DNA from: Prosopocoilus inquinatus
Taxonomy: Eukaryota > Arthropoda > Insecta > Coleoptera > Lucanidae
NCBI GenBank assembly: GCA_036172665.1
Contig: JAYKNF010000017.1
Span: forward strand, 744,001 to 808,000
Direction: 5' to 3'
Length of the DNA stretch: 64,000 bases
Both the position numbers and the translations under genes were made by a program. The notes beneath the pieces are model-generated. The model was not told the origin of the DNA and ran no database searches. It saw only the letters and a list, made by a program, of their open reading frames with translations. Below, in pieces: positions 12,665 through 26,521 of this stretch (its first letter is position 1; each line of letters begins with the position of its first letter).

Positions 12665-15600
12665 AGAACTTCGTATCTCACATCAGGGATACTGGAGTCC
12701 ATCCAAACGTCAAATAACATGATAGATGAGTAAGGATCGATTAGATACAGCACAGGAACAACGTTAATGCGTTTTGTTTCGTTTAAAACTATTTCCAGCT
12801 TCAGTTGCGTCCGAAAACTTCGTATCTTACTTCAGAGTTACTGGAGCCCATCCAAACGTCAAATAACATGATAGATGAGTAAGGATCGATTAGGTACATC
12901 ACAGGAACAACGATAATGCGTGTTGTTTCGTTTAAAACTATTTCCAGCTCCTGCTGCGTCCGAAAACTTCGTATCTCACTTCAGAGATTCTGGAGCCCAT
13001 CCAAACGTCAAATAACATGATAGACGAGTAAGGATCGATTAGATACAGCACAGGAACAACGCTAATGCGTGTTGTTTCGTTCAAAACTATTTCCAGCTTC
13101 TGCTGCGTCCGAGAACTTCGTATCTCACATCAAAGTTATTGGAGTAAATCGAAACGCCAAATAACATGATGGATGAGTAAGGATCGATTAGATACATCAC
13201 AGGAACAACGCTAATGCGTTTTGTTTCGTTCAAAACTATTTCCAGCTTCTGCTGCGTCCGAGAACTTCGTATCTCACATCAAAGTTATTGGAGTAAATCG
13301 AAACGCCAAATAACATGATGGATGAGTAAGGATCGATTAGATACATCACAGGAACAACGCTAATGCGTGTTGTTTCGTTTAAAACTATTTCCAGCCCCTG
13401 CTGCGTCCGAAAACTTCGTATCTCACTTCAGAGTTACTGGAGCCCATCCAAACGTCAAATAACATGATAGATGAATAAGGATCGATTAGGTACATCACAG
13501 GAACAACGCTAATGCGTGTTGTTTCGTTCAAAACTATTTCCAGCTTCTGCTGCGTCCGAAAATTTCGTGTCTCACATTAGAGTTACTGGAGTCCATCGAA
13601 ACGTCAAATAACATAGTAGCTAAGTAAGGATCGATTAGATACATCACAGGAACAACGCTAATACGTGTTGTTTCGTTTAAAACTATTTCCAGCTTCTGCT
13701 GCGTCCGAAAACTTCGTATCTCACTTCAGAGTTACTAGAGTCCATCGAAACGTCAAATAACATGATAGATAAGTAAGGATCGATTAGATACATCACAGGA
13801 ACAACGCTAGTACGTGTTGTTTCGTTTAAAACTATTTCCAGCTTCTGCTGCGTCCGAAAACTTCGTATCTCACTTCAGAGTTACTTGAGCCCATCCAAAA
13901 GCCAAATAACATGATAGATGAGTAAGGCTCGATTAGATACATCACAGGAACAACGCTAATGCGTGTTGTTTCATTTAAAACTATTTCCAGCTTCTGCTGC
14001 GTCCGAGAACTTCGTATCTCACATCAGGGATACTGGAGTCCATCCAAACGTCAAATAACATGATAGATAAGTAAGGATTGATTAGATACAGCACAGGAAC
14101 AACGCTAATGCGTGTTGTTTCGTTCAAAACTATTTCCAGCTCCTCCTGTGTCCGAAAACTTCGTTTCTCACATTAGAGTTACTGGAGTCCATCCAAACGT
14201 CAAATAACATAGTAGCTAAGTAAGGATCGATTAGATACATCACAGGAACAACGCTAATGCGTGTTGTTTCGTTCAAAACTATTTCCAGCTTCTGCTGGGT
14301 CCGAAAACTTCGTATCTCACATCAAAGTTATTGGAGTAAATCGAAACGCCAAATAACATGATGGATGAGTAAGGATCGATTAGATATTTCACGGGAACAA
14401 CGGTAATGCGTGTTGTTTCGTTTAAAACTATTTCCAGCTCCTGCTGCGTCCGAAAACTTCGTATCTCACTTCAGAGTTTCTGTAGCCCATCCAAACTTCA
14501 AATAACATTATAGACGAGTAAGGATCGATTAGATACAGCACAGGAACAACGCTAATGCGTGTTGTTTCGTTCAAAACTATTTCCAGCTTCTGCTGCCTCC
14601 GAAAATTTCGTGTCTCACATTAGAGTTACTGGAGTCCATCGAAACGTCAAATAACATAGTAGCTAAGTAAGGATCGATTAGATACATCACAGGAACAACG
14701 CTAATACGTGTTGTTTCGTTTAAAACTATTTCCAGCTTCTGCTGCGTCCGAGAACTTCGTATCTCACATCAGGGATACTGGAGTCCATCCAAACGTCAAA
14801 TAACATGATAGATAAGTAAGGATCGATTAGATACAGCACAGGAACAACGCTAATACGTGTTGTTTCGTTTAAAACTATTTCCAGCCCCTGCTGCGTCCGA
14901 AAACTTCGTATCTCACTTCAGAGTTACTGGAGCCCATCCAAACGTCAAATAACATGATAGATGAGTAAGGATCGATTAGGTACATCACAGGAACAACGCT
15001 AATGCGTGTTGTTTCGTTCAAAACTATTTCCAGCTTCTGCTGCGTCCGAAAATTTCGTGTCTCACATTAGAGTTACTGGAGTCCATCGAAACGTCAAATA
15101 ACATAGTAGCTAAGTAAGGATCGATTAGATACATCACAGGAACAACGCTAATACGTGTTGTTTCGTTTAAAACTATTTCCAGCTTCTGCTGCGTCCGAAA
15201 ACTTCGTATCTCACTTCAGAGTTGCTGGAGCCCATCCAAACGTCAAATAACATGATAGATAAGTAAGGATCGATTAGATACATCACAGGAACAACGCTAA
15301 TGCGTGTTGTTTCATTTAAAACTATTTCCAGCTTCTACTGCGTCCGAGAACTTCGTATCTCACATCAGAGTTACTAGAGTCCATCGAAACGTCAAATAAC
15401 ATGATAGATAAGTAAGGATCGATTAGATACATCACAGGAACAACGCTAGTACGTGTTGTTTCGTTTAAAACTATTTCCAGCTTCTGCTGCGTCCGAAAAC
15501 TTCGTATCTCACTTCAGAGTTACTTGAGCCCATCCAAAAGCTAAATAACATGATAGATGAGTAAGGCTCGATTAGATACATCACAGGAACAACGCTAATG

Positions 15601-16985
15601 CGTGTTGTTTCATTTAAAACTATTTCCAGCTTCTGCTGCGTCCGAAAATTTCGTGTCTCACATTAGAGTTACTGGAGTCCATCGAAACGTCAAATAACAT
15701 AGTAGCTAAGTAAGGATCGATTAGATACATCACAGGAACAACGCTAATACGTGTTGTTTCGTTTAAAACTATTTCCAGCTTCTGCTGCGTCCGAAAACTT
15801 CGTATCTCACTTCAGAGTTGCTGGAGCCCATCCAAACGTCAAATAACATGATAGATGAGTAAGGATCGATTAGGTACATCACAGGAACAACGCTAATGCG
15901 TGTTGTTTCGTTCAAAACTATTTCCAGCTTCTGCTGCCTCCGAAAATTTCGTGTCTCACATTAGAGTTACTGGAGTCCATCGAAACGTCAAATAACATAG
16001 TAGCTAAGTAAGGATCGATTAGATACATCACAGGAACAACGCTAATACGTGTTGTTTCGTTTAAAACTATTTCCAGCTTCTGCTGCGTCCGAGAACTTCG
16101 TATCTCACATCAGGGATACTGGAGTCCATCCAAACGTCAAATAACATGATAGATAAGTAAGGATCGATTAGATACAGCACAGGAACAACGCTAATACGTG
16201 TTGTTTCGTTTAAAACTATTTCCAGCCCCTGCTGCGTCCGAAAACTTCGTATCTCACTTCAGAGTTACTGGAGCCCATCCAAACGTCAAATAACATGATA
16301 GATGAGTAAGGATCGATTAGGTACATCACAGGAACAACGCTAATGCGTGTTGTTTCGTTCAAAACTATTTCCAGCTTCTGCTGCGTCCGAAAATTTCGTG
16401 TCTCACATTAGAGTTACTGGAGTCCATCGAAACGTCAAATAACATAGTAGCTAAGTAAGGATCGATTAGATACATCACAGGAACAACGCTAATACGTGTT
16501 GTTTCGTTTAAAACTATTTCCAGCTTCTGCTGCGTCCGAAAATTTCGTATCTCACTTCAGAGTTGCTGGAGCCCATCCAAACGTCAAATAACATGATAGA
16601 TAAGTAAGGATCGATTAGATACATCACAGGAACAACGCTAATGCGTGTTGTTTCATTTAAAACTATTTCCAGCTTCTACTGCGTCCGAGAACTTCGTATC
16701 TCACATCAGAGTTACTAGAGTCCATCGAAACGTCAAATAACATGATAGATAAGTAAGGATCGATTAGATACATCACAGGAACAACGCTAGTACGTGTTGT
16801 TTCGTTTAAAACTATTTCCAGCTTCTGCTGCGTCCGAAAACTTCGTATCTCACTTCAGAGTTACTTGAGCCCATCCAAAAGCCAAATAACATGATAGATG
16901 AGTAAGGCTCGATTAGATACATCACAGGAACAACGCTAATGCGTGTTGTTTCATTTAAAACTATTTCCAGCTTCTGCTGCGTCCG
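12665..16985. repeat. Family A 29-monomer HOR, copy 3
   Basis: A full 4321-bp unit with all 29 monomers in order, for example m10 at 14006, m13 at 14453 and m20 near 15496. It matches copies 1 and 2 at every marker checked, including the aaaatttcgtatc form of m27. Confidence 0.94.
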
Positions 16986-19900
16986 AGAACTTCGTATCTC
17001 ACATCAGGGATACTGGAGTCCATCCAAACGTCAAATAACATGATAGATGAGTAAGGATCGATTAGATACAGCACAGGAACAACGTTAATGCGTTTTGTTT
17101 CGTTTAAAACTATTTCCAGCTTCAGTTGCGTCCGAAAACTTCGTATCTTACTTCAGAGTTACTGGAGCCCATCCAAACGTCAAATAACATGATAGATGAG
17201 TAAGGATCGATTAGGTACATCACAGGAACAACGATAATGCGTGTTGTTTCGTTTAAAACTATTTCCAGCTCCTGCTGCGTCCGAAAACTTCGTATCTCAC
17301 TTCAGAGATTCTGGAGCCCATCCAAACGTCAAATAACATGATAGACGAGTAAGGATCGATTAGATACAGCACAGGAACAACGCTAATGCGTGTTGTTTCG
17401 TTCAAAACTATTTCCAGCTTCTGCTGCGTCCGAGAACTTCGTATCTCACATCAAAGTTATTGGAGTAAATCGAAACGCCAAATAACATGATGGATGAGTA
17501 AGGATCGATTAGATACATCACAGGAACAACGCTAATGCGTTTTGTTTCGTTCAAAACTATTTCCAGCTTCTGCTGCGTCCGAGAACTTCGTATCTCACAT
17601 CAAAGTTATTGGAGTAAATCGAAACGCCAAATAACATGATGGATGAGTAAGGATCGATTAGATACATCACAGGAACAACGCTAATGCGTGTTGTTTCGTT
17701 TAAAACTATTTCCAGCCCCTGCTGCGTCCGAAAACTTCGTATCTCACTTCAGAGTTACTGGAGCCCATCCAAACGTCAAATAACATGATAGATGAATAAG
17801 GATCGATTAGGTACATCACAGGAACAACGCTAATGCGTGTTGTTTCGTTCAAAACTATTTCCAGCTTCTGCTGCGTCCGAAAATTTCGTGTCTCACATTA
17901 GAGTTACTGGAGTCCATCGAAACGTCAAATAACATAGTAGCTAAGTAAGGATCGATTAGATACATCACAGGAACAACGCTAATACGTGTTGTTTCGTTTA
18001 AAACTATTTCCAGCTTCTGCTGCGTCCGAAAACTTCGTATCTCACTTCAGAGTTACTAGAGTCCATCGAAACGTCAAATAACATGATAGATAAGTAAGGA
18101 TCGATTAGATACATCACAGGAACAACGCTAGTACGTGTTGTTTCGTTTAAAACTATTTCCAGCTTCTGCTGCGTCCGAAAACTTCGTATCTCACTTCAGA
18201 GTTACTTGAGCCCATCCAAAAGCCAAATAACATGATAGATGAGTAAGGCTCGATTAGATACATCACAGGAACAACGCTAATGCGTGTTGTTTCATTTAAA
18301 ACTATTTCCAGCTTCTGCTGCGTCCGAGAACTTCGTATCTCACATCAGGGATACTGGAGTCCATCCAAACGTCAAATAACATGATAGATAAGTAAGGATT
18401 GATTAGATACAGCACAGGAACAACGCTAATGCGTGTTGTTTCGTTCAAAACTATTTCCAGCTCCTCCTGTGTCCGAAAACTTCGTTTCTCACATTAGAGT
18501 TACTGGAGTCCATCCAAACGTCAAATAACATAGTAGCTAAGTAAGGATCGATTAGATACATCACAGGAACAACGCTAATGCGTGTTGTTTCGTTCAAAAC
18601 TATTTCCAGCTTCTGCTGGGTCCGAAAACTTCGTATCTCACATCAAAGTTATTGGAGTAAATCGAAACGCCAAATAACATGATGGATGAGTAAGGATCGA
18701 TTAGATATTTCACGGGAACAACGGTAATGCGTGTTGTTTCGTTTAAAACTATTTCCAGCTCCTGCTGCGTCCGAAAACTTCGTATCTCACTTCAGAGTTT
18801 CTGTAGCCCATCCAAACTTCAAATAACATTATAGACGAGTAAGGATCGATTAGATACAGCACAGGAACAACGCTAATGCGTGTTGTTTCGTTCAAAACTA
18901 TTTCCAGCTTCTGCTGCCTCCGAAAATTTCGTGTCTCACATTAGAGTTACTGGAGTCCATCGAAACGTCAAATAACATAGTAGCTAAGTAAGGATCGATT
19001 AGATACATCACAGGAACAACGCTAATACGTGTTGTTTCGTTTAAAACTATTTCCAGCTTCTGCTGCGTCCGAGAACTTCGTATCTCACATCAGGGATACT
19101 GGAGTCCATCCAAACGTCAAATAACATGATAGATAAGTAAGGATCGATTAGATACAGCACAGGAACAACGCTAATACGTGTTGTTTCGTTTAAAACTATT
19201 TCCAGCCCCTGCTGCGTCCGAAAACTTCGTATCTCACTTCAGAGTTACTGGAGCCCATCCAAACGTCAAATAACATGATAGATGAGTAAGGATCGATTAG
19301 GTACATCACAGGAACAACGCTAATGCGTGTTGTTTCGTTCAAAACTATTTCCAGCTTCTGCTGCGTCCGAAAATTTCGTGTCTCACATTAGAGTTACTGG
19401 AGTCCATCGAAACGTCAAATAACATAGTAGCTAAGTAAGGATCGATTAGATACATCACAGGAACAACGCTAATACGTGTTGTTTCGTTTAAAACTATTTC
19501 CAGCTTCTGCTGCGTCCGAAAACTTCGTATCTCACTTCAGAGTTGCTGGAGCCCATCCAAACGTCAAATAACATGATAGATAAGTAAGGATCGATTAGAT
19601 ACATCACAGGAACAACGCTAATGCGTGTTGTTTCATTTAAAACTATTTCCAGCTTCTACTGCGTCCGAGAACTTCGTATCTCACATCAGAGTTACTAGAG
19701 TCCATCGAAACGTCAAATAACATGATAGATAAGTAAGGATCGATTAGATACATCACAGGAACAACGCTAGTACGTGTTGTTTCGTTTAAAACTATTTCCA
19801 GCTTCTGCTGCGTCCGAAAACTTCGTATCTCACTTCAGAGTTACTTGAGCCCATCCAAAAGCTAAATAACATGATAGATGAGTAAGGCTCGATTAGATAC

Positions 19901-21306
19901 ATCACAGGAACAACGCTAATGCGTGTTGTTTCATTTAAAACTATTTCCAGCTTCTGCTGCGTCCGAAAATTTCGTGTCTCACATTAGAGTTACTGGAGTC
20001 CATCGAAACGTCAAATAACATAGTAGCTAAGTAAGGATCGATTAGATACATCACAGGAACAACGCTAATACGTGTTGTTTCGTTTAAAACTATTTCCAGC
20101 TTCTGCTGCGTCCGAAAACTTCGTATCTCACTTCAGAGTTGCTGGAGCCCATCCAAACGTCAAATAACATGATAGATGAGTAAGGATCGATTAGGTACAT
20201 CACAGGAACAACGCTAATGCGTGTTGTTTCGTTCAAAACTATTTCCAGCTTCTGCTGCCTCCGAAAATTTCGTGTCTCACATTAGAGTTACTGGAGTCCA
20301 TCGAAACGTCAAATAACATAGTAGCTAAGTAAGGATCGATTAGATACATCACAGGAACAACGCTAATACGTGTTGTTTCGTTTAAAACTATTTCCAGCTT
20401 CTGCTGCGTCCGAGAACTTCGTATCTCACATCAGGGATACTGGAGTCCATCCAAACGTCAAATAACATGATAGATAAGTAAGGATCGATTAGATACAGCA
20501 CAGGAACAACGCTAATACGTGTTGTTTCGTTTAAAACTATTTCCAGCCCCTGCTGCGTCCGAAAACTTCGTATCTCACTTCAGAGTTACTGGAGCCCATC
20601 CAAACGTCAAATAACATGATAGATGAGTAAGGATCGATTAGGTACATCACAGGAACAACGCTAATGCGTGTTGTTTCGTTCAAAACTATTTCCAGCTTCT
20701 GCTGCGTCCGAAAATTTCGTGTCTCACATTAGAGTTACTGGAGTCCATCGAAACGTCAAATAACATAGTAGCTAAGTAAGGATCGATTAGATACATCACA
20801 GGAACAACGCTAATACGTGTTGTTTCGTTTAAAACTATTTCCAGCTTCTGCTGCGTCCGAAAACTTCGTATCTCACTTCAGAGTTGCTGGAGCCCATCCA
20901 AACGTCAAATAACATGATAGATAAGTAAGGATCGATTAGATACATCACAGGAACAACGCTAATGCGTGTTGTTTCATTTAAAACTATTTCCAGCTTCTAC
21001 TGCGTCCGAGAACTTCGTATCTCACATCAGAGTTACTAGAGTCCATCGAAACGTCAAATAACATGATAGATAAGTAAGGATCGATTAGATACATCACAGG
21101 AACAACGCTAGTACGTGTTGTTTCGTTTAAAACTATTTCCAGCTTCTGCTGCGTCCGAAAACTTCGTATCTCACTTCAGAGTTACTTGAGCCCATCCAAA
21201 AGCCAAATAACATGATAGATGAGTAAGGCTCGATTAGATACATCACAGGAACAACGCTAATGGGTGTTGTTTCATTTAAAACTATTTCCAGCTTCTGCTG
21301 CGTCCG
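16986..21306. repeat. Family A 29-monomer HOR, copy 4
   Basis: A full 29-monomer unit. Two private differences from copies 1-3 were seen. m27 at 20860 has aaaacttcg (C at 20864) where the others have aaaatttcg. m29 has gctaatgggtg, a C-to-G change at 21263. Otherwise the order and markers match. Confidence 0.93.
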
Positions 21307-22349
21307 AGAACTTCGTATCTCACATCAGGGATACTGGAGTCCATCCAAACGTCAAATAACATGATAGATGAGTAAGGATCGATTAGATACAGCACAGGAA
21401 CAACGCTAATGCGTGTTGTTTCGTTCAAAACTATTTCCAGCTTCTGCTGCGTCCGAAAATTTCGTGTCTCACATTAGAGTTACTGGAGTCCATCGAAACG
21501 TCAAATAACATAGTAGCTAAGTAAGGATCTATTAGATACATCACAGGAACAACGCTAATACGTGTTGTTTCGTTTAAAACTATTTCCAGCTTCTGCTGCG
21601 TCCGAAAACTTCGTATCTCACTTCAGAGTTGCTGGAGCCCATCCAAACGTCAAATAACATGATAGATGAGTAAGGATCGATTAGGTACATCACAGGAACA
21701 ACGCTAATGCGTGTTGTTTCGTTCAAAACTATTTCCAGCTTCTGCTGCCTCCGAAAATTTCGTGTCTCACATTAGAGTTACTGGAGTCCATCGAAACGTC
21801 AAATAACATAGTAGCTAAGTAAGGATCGATTAGATACATCACAGGAACAACGCTAATACGTGTTGTTTCGTTTAAAACTATTTCCAGCTTCTGCTGCGTC
21901 CGAGAACTTCGTATCTCACATCAGGGATACTGGAGTCCATCCAAACGTCAAATAACATGATAGATAAGTAAGGATCGATTAGATACAGCACAGGAACAAC
22001 GCTAATACGTGTTGTTTCGTTTAAAACTATTTCCAGCCCCTGCTGCGTCCGAAAACTTCGTATCTCACTTCAGAGTTACTGGAGCCCATCCAAACGTCAA
22101 ATAACATGATAGATAAGTAAGGATCGATTAGATACATCACAGGAACAACGCTAGTACGTGTTGTTTCGTTTAAAACTATTTCCAGCTTCTGCTGCGTCCG
22201 AAAATTTCGTATCTCACTTCAGAGTTACTTGAGCCCATCCAAAAGCCAAATAACATGATAGATGAGTAAGGCTCGATTAGATACATCACAGGAACAACGC
22301 TAATGCGTGTTGTTTCATTTAAAACTATTTCCAGCTTCTGCTGCGTCCG
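21307..22349. repeat. Truncated 7-monomer A-type remnant with chimaeric monomers
   Basis: Seven monomers (1043 bp) start at 21307, 21456, 21605, 21754, 21903, 22052 and 22201. The first begins like m1 (cagggatactgg, gatgag) but ends with cgctaatgcg and gttcaaaac and leads straight into a cattagag monomer. The next four follow the m21-m24 order. The monomer at 22052 begins as m25 and ends as m28 (gataag, gctagtacg), skipping three monomers. The last is m29-like but carries aaaatttcg. A private change, ggatctatt, occurs near 21529. The block looks like a 29-mer cut down by at least two deletions. Confidence 0.87.
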
Positions 22350-23988
22350 AGAACTTCGTATCTCACATCAGGGATACTGGAGTCCATCCAAACGTCAAAT
22401 AACATGATAGATGAGTAAGGATCGATTAGATACAGCACAGGAACAACGTTAATGCGTGTTGTTTCGTTTAAAACTATTTCCAGCTTCAGTTGCGTCCGAA
22501 AACTTCGTATCTTACTTCAGAGTTACTGGAGCCCATCCAAACGTCAAATAACATGATAGATGAGTAAGGATCGATTAGGTACATCACAGGAACAACGATA
22601 ATGCGTGTTGTTTCGTTTAAAACTATTTCCAGCTCCTGCTGCGTCCGAAAACTTCGTATCTCACTTCAGAGATTCTGGAGCCCATCCAAACGTCAAATAA
22701 CATGATAGACGAGTAAGGATCGATTAGATACAGCACAGGAACAACGCTAATGCGTGTTGTTTCGTTCAAAACTATTTCCAGCTTCTGCTGCGTCCGAGAA
22801 CTTCGTATCTCACATCAAAGTTATTGGAGTAAATCGAAACGCCAAATAACATGATGGATGAGTAAGGATCGATTAGATACATCACAGGAACAACGCTAAT
22901 GCGTTTTGTTTCGTTCAAAACTATTTCCAGCTTCTGCTGCGTCCGAGAACTTCGTATCTCACATCAAAGTTATTGGAGTAAATCGAAACGCCAAATAACA
23001 TGATGGATGAGTAAGGATCGATTAGATACATCACAGGAACAACGCTAATGCGTGTTGTTTCGTTTAAAACTATTTCCAGCCCCTGCTGCGTCCGAAAACT
23101 TCGTATCTCACTTCAGAGTTACTGGAGCCCATCCAAACGTCAAATAACATGATAGATGAATAAGGATCGATTAGGTACATCACAGGAACAACGCTAATGC
23201 GTGTTGTTTCGTTCAAAACTATTTCCAGCTTCTGCTGCGTCCGAAAATTTCGTGTCTCACATTAGAGTTACTGGAGTCCATCGAAACGTCAAATAACATA
23301 GTAGCTAAGTAAGGATCGATTAGATACGTCACAGGAACAACGCTAATACGTGTTGTTTCGTTTAAAACTATTTCCAGCTTCTGCTGCGTCCGAAAACTTC
23401 GTATCTCACTTCAGAGTTGCTGGAGCCCATCCAAACGTCAAATAACATGATAGATGAGTGAGGATCGATTAGGTACATCACAGGAACAACGCTAATGCGT
23501 GTTGTTTCGTTCAAAACTATTTCCAGCTTCTGCTGCGTCCGAAAATTTCGTGTCTCACATTAGAGTTACTGGAGTCCATCGAAACGTCAAATAACATAGT
23601 AGCTAAGTAAGGATCGATTAGATACATCACAGGAACAACGCTAATACGTGTTGTTTCGTTTAAAACTATTTCCAGCTTCTGCTGCGTCCGAAAACTTCGT
23701 ATCTCACTTCAGAGTTACTAGAGTCCATCGAAACGTCAAATAACATGATAGATAAGTAAGGATCGATTAGATACATCACAGGAACAACGCTAGTACGTGT
23801 TGTTTCGTTTAAAACTATTTCCAGCTTCTGCTGCGTCCGAAAACTTCGTATCTCACTTCAGAGTTACTTGAGCCCATCCAAAAGCCAAATAACATGATAG
23901 ATGAGTAAGGCTCGATTAGATACATCACAGGAACAACGCTAATGCGTGTTGTTTCATTTAAAACTATTTCCAGCTTCTGCTGCGTCCG
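22350..23988. repeat. A-type block with an inserted dimer (11 monomers)
   Basis: m1-m7 are in order, though m1 has gcgtgttg instead of gcgttttg. A ttgctgg monomer (23393, with gatgagtgagg) and a cattagag monomer (23542) are then inserted before m8 (23691) and m9 (23840). The block is 1639 bp, two monomers longer than the standard m1-m9. The inserted pair resembles m22-m23 of the long HOR. The m7 copy has gatacgtcac near 23323, a change shared with a monomer at about 50141. Confidence 0.88.
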
Positions 23989-26521
23989 AGAACTTCGTAT
24001 CTCACATCAGGGATACTGGAGTCCATCCAAACGTCAAATAACATGATAGATAAGTAAGGATTGATTAGATACAGCACAGGAACAACGCTAATGCGTGTTG
24101 TTTCGTTCAAAACTATTTCCAGCTCCTCCTGTGTCCGAAAACTTCGTTTCTCACATTAGAGTTACTGGAGTCCATCCAAACGTCAAATAACATAGTAGCT
24201 AAGTAAGGATCGATTAGATACATCACAGGAACAACGCTAATGCGTGTTGTTTCGTTCAAAACTATTTCCAGCTTCTGCTGGGTCCGAAAACTTCGTATCT
24301 CACATCAAAGTTATTGGAGTAAATCGAAACGCCAAATAACATGATGGATGAGTAAGGATCGATTAGATATTTCACGGGAACAACGGTAATGCGTGTTGTT
24401 TCGTTTAAAACTATTTCCAGCTCCTGCTGCGTCCGAAAACTTCGTATCTCACTTCAGAGTTTCTGTAGCCCATCCAAACTTCAAATAACATTATAGACGA
24501 GTAAGGATCGATTAGATACAGCACAGGAACAACGCTAATGCGTGTTGTTTCGTTCAAAACTATTTCCAGCTTCTGCTGCCTCCGAAAATTTCGTGTCTCA
24601 CATTAGAGTTACTGGAGTCCATCGAAACGTCAAATAACATAGTAGCTAAGTAAGGATCGATTAGATACATCACAGGAACAACGCTAATACGTGTTGTTTC
24701 GTTTAAAACTATTTCCAGCTTCTGCTGCGTCCGAGAACTTCGTATCTCACATCAGGGATACTGGAGTCCATCCAAACGTCAAATAACATGATAGATAAGT
24801 AAGGATCGATTAGATACAGCACAGGAACAACGCTAATACGTGTTGTTTCGTTTAAAACTATTTCCAGCCCCTGCTGCGTCCGAAAACTTCGTATCTCACT
24901 TCAGAGTTACTGGAGCCCATCCAAACGTCAAATAACATGATAGATGAGTAAGGATCGATTAGGTACATCACAGGAACAACGCTAATGCGTGTTGTTTCGT
25001 TCAAAACTATTTCCAGCTTCTGCTGCGTCCGAAAATTTCGTGTCTCACATTAGAGTTACTGGAGTCCATCGAAACGTCAAATAACATAGTAGCTAAGTAA
25101 GGATCGATTAGATACATCACAGGAACAACGCTAATACGTGTTGTTTCGTTTAAAACTATTTCCAGCTTCTGCTGCGTCCGAAAACTTCGTATCTCACTTC
25201 AGAGTTGCTGGAGCCCATCCAAACGTCAAATAACATGATAGATAAGTAAGGATCGATTAGATACATCACAGGAACAACGCTAATGCGTGTTGTTTCATTT
25301 AAAACTATTTCCAGCTTCTACTGCGTCCGAGAACTTCGTATCTCACATCAGAGTTACTAGAGTCCATCGAAACGTCAAATAACATGATAGATAAGTAAGG
25401 ATCGATTAGATACATCACAGGAACAACGCTAGTACGTGTTGTTTCGTTTAAAACTATTTCCAGCTTCTGCTGCGTCCGAAAACTTCGTATCTCACTTCAG
25501 AGTTGCTGGAGCCCATCCAAACGTCAAATAACATGATAGATAAGTAAGGATCGATTAGATACATCACAGGAACAACGCTAATGCGTGTTGTTTCATTTAA
25601 AACTATTTCCAGCTTCTACTGCGTCCGAGAACTTCGTATCTCACATCAGAGTTACTAGAGTCCATCGAAACGTCAAATAACATGATAGATAAGTAAGGAT
25701 CGATTAGATACATCACAGGAACAACGCTAGTACGTGTTGTTTCGTTTAAAACTATTTCCAGCTTCTGCTGCGTCCGAAAACTTCGTATCTCACTTCAGAG
25801 TTACTTGAGCCCATCCAAAAGCTAAATAACATGATAGATGAGTAAGGCTCGATTAGATACATCACAGGAACAACGCTAATGCGTGTTGTTTCATTTAAAA
25901 CTATTTCCAGCTTCTGCTGCGTCCGAGAACTTCGTATCTCACATCAGGGATACTGGAGTCCATCCAAACGTCAAATAACATGATAGATAAGTAAGGATTG
26001 ATTAGATACAGCACAGGAACAACGCTAATGCGTGTTGTTTCGTTCAAAACTATTTCCAGCTCCTCCTGTGTCCGAAAACTTCGTTTCTCACATTAGAGTT
26101 ACTGGAGTCCATCCAAACGTCAAATAACATGATAGATAAGTAAGGATCGATTAGATACAGCACAGGAACAACGCTAATACGTGTTGTTTCGTTTAAAACT
26201 ATTTCCAGCTTCTGCTGCGTCCGAAAATTTCGTGTCTCACATTAGAGTTACTGGAGTCCATCGAAACGTCAAATAACATAGTAGCTAAGTAAGGATCGAT
26301 TAGATACATCACAGGAACAACGCTAATGCGTGTTGTTTCGTTCAAAACTATTTCCAGCTTCTGCTGGGTCCGAAAACTTCGTATCTCACATCAAAGTTAT
26401 TGGAGTAAATCGAAACGCCAAATAACATGATGGATGAGTAAGGATCGATTAGATATTTCACAGGAACAACGCTAATGCGTGTTGTTTCGTTTAAAACTAT
26501 TTCCAGCTCCTGCTGCGTCCG
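23989..26521. repeat. A-type m10-m20 series followed by a repeated m10-m12 stretch
   Basis: m10-m19 run from 23989 in the standard order. A duplicated m18-m19 dimer follows, then m20 (25777, aaaagctaaat). Instead of m21 the order jumps back to m10 (25926, ggattgatt) and an m11 variant (26075) whose second half is gatagataag with cagcac. A cattagag monomer and m12 (26373, gggtccg) come next. The same unusual order, m20 to m10 to variant m11 to cattagag to m12, recurs at 50509-51253, which links the two A-type regions. Confidence 0.87.
25181..25776. repeat. Perfect-looking tandem dimer duplication (2 x 298 bp)
   Basis: The dimer m18-m19 (ttgctgg with ttcatttaaaa and cttctactgcg, then ttactagag with gctagtacg) occupies 25181-25478 and again 25479-25776. 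Reading both copies base by base I found no difference, so this is among the youngest events in the window. Confidence 0.93.
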
